Positions 56,939-64,000 of a stretch of DNA of 64,000 nucleotides are shown in pieces; within the stretch, counting starts at the first letter, position 1, and every line of letters starts with the position of its first letter. Below the pieces are notes generated by a model. It searched no databases and was not told the origin of the DNA. It saw only the letters and a list, made by a program, of their open reading frames with translations. The translations under genes were made by a program, and so were the position numbers. Location of the stretch: positions 124,001 to 188,000 of the forward strand of contig JAWKNW010000005.1 in assembly GCA_041391505.1 (NCBI GenBank). Direction: 5' to 3'. This DNA is from Rhodothermales bacterium. Its GTDB lineage: Bacteria; Bacteroidota; Rhodothermia; Rhodothermales; JAHQVL01.

Positions 56939-58099
56939 ATGTTGGATCTACACGCCGTACAGCAGCAGCTGCGCGAGTTTTACCGGTATCAGTCCGAAGC
57001 AGAGCGAGAACGCGCCGGCAAGCTCGATCGCGCCCTCGCCGCGCTCCGCGCCTGCGAGCCGGTATGGGATCGGCTGGCGGACGCCGTCGACGGCCGGCCG
57101 ACTTCGCGGCTGCACGCCCGGCCGCTCGAATCGCCCGGTACACCGCACGATCCGAAGCCGCGCCCGGCGGAAGTCACCGTCGTGGCGACCGACGGATCGC
57201 AGATCTTTCCGGACCGGCACGTCGAGCCGACCTGTTTCCTCCTCAACATCGGCCGGATCGCCTTCCAGTACGGCACCCTGGAGCCGCCCCTGATGGATGC
57301 GAGCCCGCACGTCAAATACCGGGCGCGGGACATCGAGACGATCGCCGGCGACGGCTACGACACCGCCACGGAGGCGGTCGTGTCGGCGCTGCGGGACGAG
57401 CTGGAGCTGACGGACTTGCTGGCGACGGCGACGGCGTCGCGGGTCGACGGCCGGCCGATCGTCGCGTTGTCGGACGGCACGCTGATACGCTGGATGCTGC
57501 GCAGCCTCCGTGATCGGGCGCTCGAGGATCGGCTGCTGCGCGCCTACACCGATACGCTGGAGGGGTTTCGCGCGGCCGGCATCCCCGTTTGCTCCTACAT
57601 CAGCCTGCCCGGCAACGCCGAACTGATCAATACCCTCGGTGTTTATCTGCACCTGTTTGAGCAGGAGCCCGATGCGCTGGGGCTCGATGGGCTGGTCGAT
57701 CACTGGCTGCTCAGCCGGCATCTGAGGCCCGGGCAGCGCTCGGCGCTGTTCGCCACCCAGTCCCACATCCAGAAGGATTACCCCAAAGCCGAGCAGATCG
57801 TGTTCTTTTATTTCAGGACGGATGCGCCGGCCGGCGCATCCGAGATCGCCCGCGTCGAATTGCCGCACTGGGTGAGCGAGCAGCCCGGCGCGCTCGACCT
57901 GATCCATAGCGTGGTGCTCGACGAGTGCCGCAAGGGGCGGGGATATCCCATGATCCTGTCGGAGGCGCATGAACAGGCCGTCGTGCGCGGGGCCGACCGG
58001 GTCTTGTTTTTCGAGATGCTGGAAACGCTGATGGTCCGCGAGGGGCATCCGGCGATGGGCTCGATGAAACGGGCGAGCAAACAGCGGCCCCTGATCTGA
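56939..58099 (+). CDS. nurA: NurA domain nuclease
   Basis: 386 residues from the ATG at 56939; the frame upstream is not NurA-like. The NurA domain is evident: VVATDGSQIFPDRH (active-site Asp), then VALSDGTLIRW, and near the end EAHEQAVVRGADRVLF. NurA is a 5'-3' nuclease acting with HerA in double-strand-break end processing. A HAS-barrel-like protein follows, but a HerA ATPase gene does not. Confidence 0.83.
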   Translation: MLDLHAVQQQLREFYRYQSEAERERAGKLDRALAALRACEPVWDRLADAVDGRPTSRLHARPLESPGTPHDPKPRPAEVTVVATDGSQIFPDRHVEPTCFLLNIGRIAFQYGTLEPPLMDASPHVKYRARDIETIAGDGYDTATEAVVSALRDELELTDLLATATASRVDGRPIVALSDGTLIRWMLRSLRDRALEDRLLRAYTDTLEGFRAAGIPVCSYISLPGNAELINTLGVYLHLFEQEPDALGLDGLVDHWLLSRHLRPGQRSALFATQSHIQKDYPKAEQIVFFYFRTDAPAGASEIARVELPHWVSEQPGALDLIHSVVLDECRKGRGYPMILSEAHEQAVVRGADRVLFFEMLETLMVREGHPAMGSMKRASKQRPLI

Positions 58100-58158
58100 A
58101 TGTCAAACCGGTCGCGGGCAGGACGCGGCGCCGTCCGCCCCGGTCGGCCATCCAGTAG

Positions 58159-58773
58159 ATGCTACCTATGATACAGACAACCGATGGGCCGGCGATCGCC
58201 GAAGTGATCGCATCGAGTACCGGCGGCTATACCGCCGAAGTGATGCGTGAGGCGGACGTCCCCGCGTTCGGCGCCTGGGTCGCCACGCGCAGCAGCGACG
58301 GGGTGCTTACCCTCGGCGTGGTGGGTTATGTAGAGCGCGGCAGCATGGTGTCGAACCGGCAGGCCGTGGCGCTCGGGCGTGAGCGGGAAGCGCTCCAGCG
58401 CGAGATGCCCCACGTGCTCGAACTCCTCCGCACGACGGTAGACGTTCATCTCCTGGCGCACGTCGACGCCGGGGGCCGGCTTCGTCAGACGGTGCCGCCC
58501 CATCCGCCCGCCATCCACGACTTTGTCATGGAGGCTCCGGATGCCGTCGTTCAGGCTATCGGGGCGCCGTTCGACGTGCTCCGCACGCTGGCGTCGCGGA
58601 TCGATGAGGCGGTCTCGGCGGAAGATCTGCTGGCTGCGACCCTGCGTGCGCTGCGCGAATCCAGACCCACGCCGGCGGAAGGCCGGAGCGTGGTGATCGA
58701 TGCCGGGCGGGTCCTGAGCCGGCTCTATCGCGACGATCACGAACGGCTGCAGGCCATCCTGCGCCGCCTCTGA
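58159..58773 (+). CDS. HAS-barrel-like protein next to nurA
   Basis: 204 residues. The first 95 residues (AIAEVIASSTGGYTAEV ... VGYVERGSMVSNRQAVALG) resemble the HAS-barrel domain that starts HerA helicases, then helical segments (LRTLASRIDEAVSAEDLLAATLRALRES). No Walker motifs. I infer it is a split-off N-terminal domain or adaptor for HerA. It follows nurA by 59 bp. The assignment is moderate. Confidence 0.5.
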   Translation: MLPMIQTTDGPAIAEVIASSTGGYTAEVMREADVPAFGAWVATRSSDGVLTLGVVGYVERGSMVSNRQAVALGREREALQREMPHVLELLRTTVDVHLLAHVDAGGRLRQTVPPHPPAIHDFVMEAPDAVVQAIGAPFDVLRTLASRIDEAVSAEDLLAATLRALRESRPTPAEGRSVVIDAGRVLSRLYRDDHERLQAILRRL

Positions 58774-58782
58774 CGCCGCGCG

Positions 58783-59313
58783 TCAGTTCCCGAAGATGAG
58801 GCCGACGCGGAAGGGCAGGATGAACTGGACGGCGGTTTGCCCCACGATGACGGCCGGGTTGATCTCGTAGAAGAACGACGACTCCTGCAGCAACTGCACG
58901 CGGCCGATGCCGAAATGGATGCTGGGCCCGCTTTCGTTGCTGCTGGTGTTCTGGGAGAGCGGCACGTACGCGCCGAGGCCGGCGAGCAGGTAAATCTCGG
59001 CGTCCGGCGTGGTGGACGGCAGGTTGATGATGCCCGAAACCTGCGGATCGAAGACGAAGGACGCATCGTCGCGCCCGCGCAGGACGAACCCGGTAAAGCC
59101 CATGCCGATCGCGAGCGAGAAGTCGCTGTTGATGGGCGAGGAGACCCGGCCCCTGAAGCCGAGCCCGAAGCCGTTGTCCACGCTCATGGCCATGTTCATG
59201 CCGATGCCAAAACGCGTCTTGATAGAGCCCTGGGCCCGGGTCGCCTGGCTGGGGATGCACAGGGCAAGAAGAATCAACAGGACGAATAGCGTGACGTTAC
59301 GGCTTCGCTTCAT
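58783..59313 (-). CDS. Outer-membrane beta-barrel protein
   Basis: 176 residues. Signal peptide (VTLFVLLILLALCIPSQATRAQ). The mature part has alternating strand pattern (TRFGIGMNMAMSVDNGFGLGFRGRV, FVLRGRDDASFVF, VGQTAVQFILPFRVGLIF) typical of small barrels. It is shorter than the barrel gene at 18103 and not closely similar to it. The function is unknown. It is convergent with the HAS-barrel-like gene. Confidence 0.72.
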   Translation of the reverse strand: MKRSRNVTLFVLLILLALCIPSQATRAQGSIKTRFGIGMNMAMSVDNGFGLGFRGRVSSPINSDFSLAIGMGFTGFVLRGRDDASFVFDPQVSGIINLPSTTPDAEIYLLAGLGAYVPLSQNTSSNESGPSIHFGIGRVQLLQESSFFYEINPAVIVGQTAVQFILPFRVGLIFGN

Positions 59314-59639
59314 GCGACGGGTGATCTATGTAGACGGTGAAACAGTACGCGCAAGGGGAACGGAGGCGGCAGCGCAACACGCGCCGTACGGACCCTGTGG
59401 GAGGCCGTTCCCGATGTGCCCCTTAAAAGCGGGAAGCGCGCGCAAGTTGCCGAAAGGTACGGTGCAGCCGCAATTGCTGAAATGTACGGCGCAATTTCTC
59501 CCGCGGCGGCTGAAAAAGTTCGCCCCTCAAGGGCGTGTTCATGGAGAAAGCGTAACAGGATCCGTATACTTCCGTACGCCTCTGCAGCTCGCCGGCTGTC
59601 TCTCCTGGTGGAATGATCTGGTAACATGACTTTGTGTCC
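59314..59639. other. Intergenic region upstream of the PspB-like cluster
   Basis: 326 bp without a convincing gene. It contains an imperfect 22-bp direct repeat (59445 to 59466 and 59472 to 59493; consensus ARTTGCYGAAAKGTACGGYGCA with four mismatches), 27 bp apart. This is a candidate regulator-binding array for the four genes downstream. A short open frame across it (about 66 codons) is not credible. Confidence 0.4.
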
Positions 59640-59984
59640 ATGGTAGCGATACCGATACTTCTCGTCATTTTTGGATTCGTGGGCTTCATCGTCAAATGGG
59701 CCATGGATCACGAGCAGGAAAAACTCCGTATCAAGGCCGGCCAGGCCTCGCAGGATACCCTCACGGAAAGCGACCTGCGTGGCCTCATCCGCGAGGTGGT
59801 CGAAGAAGCCATCGAACCCCTTCGCGAGCGTCTCGACCGACTGGAGTCCGGCTCCGGTGAGGCCCCGGAAGACCCGGTAGCCGAACTCCCGGAAGCCGGG
59901 CGCAGCGGACGGCTGGATGTTTTCGAGACGGAGGAGGATGTCGAGGAGCCGGCCTCGTCGCGCCCTCGCCACCGCACGCGCTAG
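59640..59984 (+). CDS. PspB-like small membrane protein, copy 1
   Basis: 114 residues from the ATG at 59640. One N-terminal hydrophobic helix (AIPILLVIFGFVGFIVKWAM), then a charged linker and an amphipathic coiled coil TLTESDLRGLIREVVEEAIEPLRERLDRLES, then an acidic proline-rich tail. The layout is that of PspB (TM helix, then leucine-zipper region with LSQSE...RIQALE). The tail is unlike PspB. It is the first of four tandem paralogues and the longest linker copy. Confidence 0.72.
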   Translation: MVAIPILLVIFGFVGFIVKWAMDHEQEKLRIKAGQASQDTLTESDLRGLIREVVEEAIEPLRERLDRLESGSGEAPEDPVAELPEAGRSGRLDVFETEEDVEEPASSRPRHRTR

Positions 59985-60006
59985 CCAGACACGCATTGGA
60001 TCGTCT

Positions 60007-60270
60007 ATGGAACCTGTTCTGATCATTGCCATCATTTTCGGCGCGTGCTCGGCCATCGTCAAGATGAGCCTCGATCATGCGAAATGGAAGTACGCCAACA
60101 AGCATCGCCTCGGCGGCGGCTCCGATGCCGGCGACAGCCTCACGTCCAGCGAACTGCGCCTCCTGATCCAGGATGCCGTCGAGCAGGCGAACGCGCCGCT
60201 ACAGGCGCGTATCGACGAACTCGAGGACACGCTCGACCAGCGCACCCGCGCGTTGCCGCCCGCATCCTGA
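60007..60270 (+). CDS. PspB-like small membrane protein, copy 2
   Basis: 87 residues from the ATG at 60007. One N-terminal helix (VLIIAIIFGACSAIVKMSL), then the shared coiled coil SLTSSELRLLIQDAVEQANAPLQARIDELED, then a short tail. The closest in length to PspB (about 75 residues). The coiled-coil consensus LT.SEL...I..AVE.A..PL..RI..LE is shared by all four copies. Confidence 0.72.
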   Translation: MEPVLIIAIIFGACSAIVKMSLDHAKWKYANKHRLGGGSDAGDSLTSSELRLLIQDAVEQANAPLQARIDELEDTLDQRTRALPPAS

Positions 60271-60315
60271 CCGCTCCGTTCATCTACCGCGGCGATATCG
60301 CCCGCCGAAGACGCC

Positions 60316-60666
60316 ATGCCCGATGAAATCCTGGTTCTCTCGATCATCGCCATCGCCGCCAGCACGTTCCTGATCACGCGCCTGCTCAAGGTGTGGACGG
60401 CCTACGTGTCCGCGAAGTCAGGTGGCACACCTTCCGCCGCCGAATCCCTGACGTCCAGCGAACTCGAAGCGATGCTGACCCGGGTGGTGGAAGAGGCCAA
60501 CGCGCCAATCCTCGCCCGCATCGACCGGCTCGAACGTCAGCTGAACGATGGCGCCCCGGCGCTGCGCCTGCCCTCGCCGCAGCAGACGATCCTGCTTGAC
60601 GAACCTGATATGCCCCAGGACCTCGCCGGCGTCAGCACGCAGCGCGGCCGGCGCTCTGTAACCTGA
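60316..60666 (+). CDS. PspB-like small membrane protein, copy 3
   Basis: 116 residues. N-terminal helix (ILVLSIIAIAASTFLI), then SLTSSELEAMLTRVVEEANAPILARIDRLERQ and a tail of about 45 residues with no recognised feature. It lies 45 bp after copy 2 and 14 bp before copy 4. The core matches copy 2 most closely. Confidence 0.72.
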   Translation: MPDEILVLSIIAIAASTFLITRLLKVWTAYVSAKSGGTPSAAESLTSSELEAMLTRVVEEANAPILARIDRLERQLNDGAPALRLPSPQQTILLDEPDMPQDLAGVSTQRGRRSVT

Positions 60667-60680
60667 CCGAACCGTAGCGC

Positions 60681-61004
60681 ATGCCCGAAGAAATATTTAT
60701 CATCGTCATCGTCTCCATTCTCGCGGGGACGTTCTCCGGTATTGTCAAGATGGTGCTGGCGTTCATGCGCGAACGGCAGACGGCGGGTGCCGGGCATGCT
60801 ACCGGCGACACGCTGACCCAGAGCGAGTTGTCGCGCATGATCGAAGAGGCGGTCCGTAAGGCTACTTCCGATCTCTCCCATCGTGTCGAGGCCCTGGAGA
60901 CGGGCGACGCCCCTGATCAAGAGCAAGGGCGTATCGAACTGCCTCCCCCCGCCGACGAGCTGTTCGAGCCGGCCGCCCCCGCGCGGCGTCGGGCCCGTTC
61001 GTGA
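60681..61004 (+). CDS. PspB-like small membrane protein, copy 4
   Basis: 107 residues. N-terminal helix (IFIIVIVSILAGTFSGIVKMVL), then TLTQSELSRMIEEAVRKATSDLSHRVEALE and an acidic tail. The most divergent copy. It is convergent with the asparagine-synthase-like gene (stops 5 bp apart). No pspA, pspC or pspF gene is in the window. Confidence 0.7.
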   Translation: MPEEIFIIVIVSILAGTFSGIVKMVLAFMRERQTAGAGHATGDTLTQSELSRMIEEAVRKATSDLSHRVEALETGDAPDQEQGRIELPPPADELFEPAAPARRRARS

Positions 61005-61008
61005 ACGG

Positions 61009-62691
61009 TCAACTCGGCCCATCCAGCGAAGACCACCACGCATCCAGGGCGAGCCACCAGTCCAACTCGGTGACACGGCTGTGCCGGCGTTCATAATACC
61101 CGTCCACCAGTTCCAGAAGCCGGGCATGGTCGTAGCGCCCATCCTCGCGGACCGACTGGTCCCGTACCCGATCCCGGGCTACTGATTCCATGAGCCATAA
61201 AAAACGCCCTTGCATAGGCGTGATCCGCGCGGGCCGGACACGGCGCGCGGCCTCGGTCCACAGATAGGCCGGCAGTGGGGGGAAGGCAAAAGGATATGTC
61301 TGCAGACCCTTCACCAGCGGAAACCGTGTCAACGCAGGCTGATGCGCCCGGATCAACTCCCGAAACAGGCGACCGTGCCGGCGCCGCGCCGTCGGCGTCG
61401 CAAACAGCGCGTGCAACACCGAGGGCTGCGCGAACGGCATGAAATTCAGGATCTCGCCATCGAGACGATTTTGTTCGTAGCCAAAAAAATTGGGCAACCG
61501 GGCGCGGATTGAAAGGAGATCCAGGGCATCGTCCACATTCAGTGAAGTCGGCAAGGCCGCCAATGCGGCGTCCAGTTCCTGCATAGCACCGGCCTCGTAC
61601 TGCCGCCGCGCCTCCGCAGAAAACACATCCACCCGATGCAAACGGAGAAAGGGCATCACGCCAGCGGCGTCGCGCCGGGCGAATACCTTCCGTCCGCGCA
61701 GTCGGAGCCGGTTCAGGTACTGCTGTCGCGCCACCTCCCCGAACCCGCCGTCGATGAGCCACGATCCCTTTTCACGCAGCGCCGCGAAATGCCGCAGTCC
61801 GAGCACGCCCGATGCGGGAGAGACCGCCTGGGTGAGCGCCATGTGCCCGCGAAGCAGCGCCAGACAGGTTTCGGCATCGGGGAGCGGGGCGTCGATGGTG
61901 GCGATGGGCAGGTCGACTGCCCGGGCCAGCCGGCGCGCCATCGCGGCGTCCGGATCGTGTGCATCGCCGAACGTATGCAGGCGGATGGGCGCGTCCGCGG
62001 ATCGAAGGGCGAGCAGCAGCCGCGAATCCATGCCGCCGGACAGGCCCAGCGAGAGCGACAGCCCGCCGGGATCATCCGGAAAGACGAGCGGCTGGAGGGC
62101 TTGCTCGAAAGCGATCGGGTTCACCGGTTGATCGCGCGGCATCCAAGCGGCTGTAGGTGACAACCGCGTGCCCGCCTTGTCGACGCGAAGCGTCTGGCCC
62201 GGCCCGAGTCGTTCCACACCGGCCAGCAGTGCACCGTGCCCCAGCTGGTTGAAGAGCAGCCAGTGCGCGCCGAAGGCAGCGGCATCCAGCCGGCGCCTGC
62301 CGGTGAGGGCGGCGATCCAGTCCAGCCGCGTCGAGAACACGAGCGTATCGCCATCGCGGACGAAATACAGGGCACGCAGGCCGAGTGGATCGGCATGGAG
62401 TGCGAGTCCATCCGCATCGTGGCGGACGGCGACGAAATGGCCGTCTGCCGGTAGCGCGATAGCCCACTCGGCGTCGCCGTGGACACGGGCGCGCGTTCCG
62501 GCGACGTTGAGCCCCACGCCCACGATGGCCCAGCCATCGCCGTGCCGGCACGTTTCGGGAATGCCGCCGCCGGCGAGGTAGCGGGGGCCGGCCTCGATCT
62601 CAAACAAAAAACCAGGAGCCTGGCTGGCCAGACTCCTGGTTTGTGCGATCAATGAACGATTCGGGCTGATGCAGCCTGCGAGCCAGCTCAT
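61009..62691 (-). CDS. Asparagine synthase-like (AsnB-fold) enzyme without N-terminal Cys
   Basis: 560 residues. The N-terminus MSWLAGCISPNRSL resembles the start of the glutamine-amidotransferase domain (MCGIAG) but has Ser2 in place of the catalytic Cys2. The synthase domain carries the PP-loop LGLSGGMDSRLL and later segments (LPNFFGYEQNRLDGEILNFMPFAQPSVLHALF). It probably forms an amide through an acyl-adenylate, with ammonia or an amine from elsewhere, as in beta-lactam synthetase or lasso-peptide cyclases. A strong terminator hairpin sits inside its first codons (see 62606 to 62642). No precursor peptide or protease is adjacent. Confidence 0.72.
   Translation of the reverse strand: MSWLAGCISPNRSLIAQTRSLASQAPGFLFEIEAGPRYLAGGGIPETCRHGDGWAIVGVGLNVAGTRARVHGDAEWAIALPADGHFVAVRHDADGLALHADPLGLRALYFVRDGDTLVFSTRLDWIAALTGRRRLDAAAFGAHWLLFNQLGHGALLAGVERLGPGQTLRVDKAGTRLSPTAAWMPRDQPVNPIAFEQALQPLVFPDDPGGLSLSLGLSGGMDSRLLLALRSADAPIRLHTFGDAHDPDAAMARRLARAVDLPIATIDAPLPDAETCLALLRGHMALTQAVSPASGVLGLRHFAALREKGSWLIDGGFGEVARQQYLNRLRLRGRKVFARRDAAGVMPFLRLHRVDVFSAEARRQYEAGAMQELDAALAALPTSLNVDDALDLLSIRARLPNFFGYEQNRLDGEILNFMPFAQPSVLHALFATPTARRRHGRLFRELIRAHQPALTRFPLVKGLQTYPFAFPPLPAYLWTEAARRVRPARITPMQGRFLWLMESVARDRVRDQSVREDGRYDHARLLELVDGYYERRHSRVTELDWWLALDAWWSSLDGPS
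62606..62642 (-). terminator. Strong terminator hairpin inside the 5' end of the AsnB-like gene
   Basis: On the reverse strand, AAACCAGGAG (62642 to 62633) pairs with CTCCTGGTTT (62618 to 62609), with further inner pairing to a four-base loop, giving a stem of about 15 bp followed by six Ts. It is 60 bp after the ppdK stop and 49 bp inside the AsnB-like frame. Either it ends ppdK and the AsnB-like gene is transcribed from a later point, or it is an attenuator for that gene. Confidence 0.8.
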
Positions 62692-62701
62692 CGCGTGCGG
62701 A

Positions 62702-64000
<1,299 letters not shown>

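Noticed and set aside
59416..59616. 66-codon forward frame upstream of the PspB-like genes
   Set aside because: It reflects the 22-bp direct repeat (a repeated AERYGA/AEMYGA peptide) and lacks a ribosome-binding site or family similarity.
59310..60062. 250-codon reverse-strand frame across the first PspB-like genes
   Set aside because: It is antisense to two clear small membrane-protein genes and to the intergenic region and has no motifs.

Overview
The window is 64 kb of GC-rich (by eye about 60 to 65% GC) bacterial chromosome. Two large secreted enzymes end in type IX secretion (T9SS) sorting domains of the 'YPNPF ... LYDVLGREI' kind. Together with a complete SUF operon, TonB-type periplasmic proteins, many lipoproteins and sparse Shine-Dalgarno sites, this points to a high-GC member of the Bacteroidota/Rhodothermota group, most likely a Rhodothermales relative. 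That placement is inference; no rRNA or tRNA gene was seen. I saw no transposase, prophage or CRISPR array, so the window looks like core chromosome with some lineage-specific blocks.

Layout. 1-3.3 kb: acyl/acetyl-CoA synthetase (partial) downstream of and overlapping tex. 3.4-9.4 kb: two tandem paralogous DUF5060-type glycoside hydrolases exported by T9SS. 9.5-20.6 kb: msrB, a palindromic repeat field, hppD divergent from a MarR regulator with a candidate operator, a Nudix hydrolase, a carbohydrate-binding lipoprotein, a TonB-like protein, AcuI-type and DadA-type oxidoreductases, a beta-barrel protein, a frameshifted acetyltransferase and an acyl-ACP thioesterase. 20.6-34.1 kb: M16 protease, alpha/beta hydrolase, PilT-type ATPase, PEP carboxylase, lipoproteins, a GltS-like transporter coupled to a PlsC acyltransferase, and an exported endonuclease/phosphatase-fold lipoprotein. 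34.2-38.6 kb: four N-terminally anchored pseudopilin-like proteins without a canonical prepilin peptidase site. 39-43.7 kb: an HU-type protein, a zinc-ribbon/TPR membrane protein, modA-modB without modC, and two TPM-domain proteins. 43.7-52 kb: sufB-C-D-S-E-T followed by a degenerate AAA+/Fis regulator and a VOC protein, with sufA divergent. 52-54.6 kb: persulfide-dioxygenase-like MBL/rhodanese fusion, thioredoxin and a DUF3365 cytochrome, preceded by a perfect 18-bp palindrome. 54.6-64 kb: two DUF192 lipoproteins, a HemW homologue that lost its Fe-S cysteines, NurA plus a HAS-barrel-like protein, a beta-barrel protein, four tandem PspB-like small membrane proteins, an asparagine-synthase-like enzyme whose 5' end contains a strong terminator hairpin, and the 3' part of ppdK with an apparent one-base deletion.

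How the genes work together. The SUF block builds and delivers Fe-S clusters and lies next to a sulfane-sulfur detoxification block, so 44-54.6 kb is a sulfur/Fe-S region. PEP carboxylase and pyruvate phosphate dikinase both act at the PEP/pyruvate node. The exported glycosidases share a carbohydrate-binding module with the lipoprotein at 13.1 kb, suggesting common handling of one polysaccharide. The best candidates for undescribed biology are the leaderless pseudopilin-like cluster (34.2-38.6 kb), the four tandem PspB-like proteins (59.6-61.0 kb), the cysteine-free HemW-like protein (55.7-56.8 kb), and the degenerate AAA+ regulator at the end of the suf operon. Two apparent single-base frameshifts in GC-rich runs could be real mutations or sequencing errors and cannot be told apart from sequence alone.
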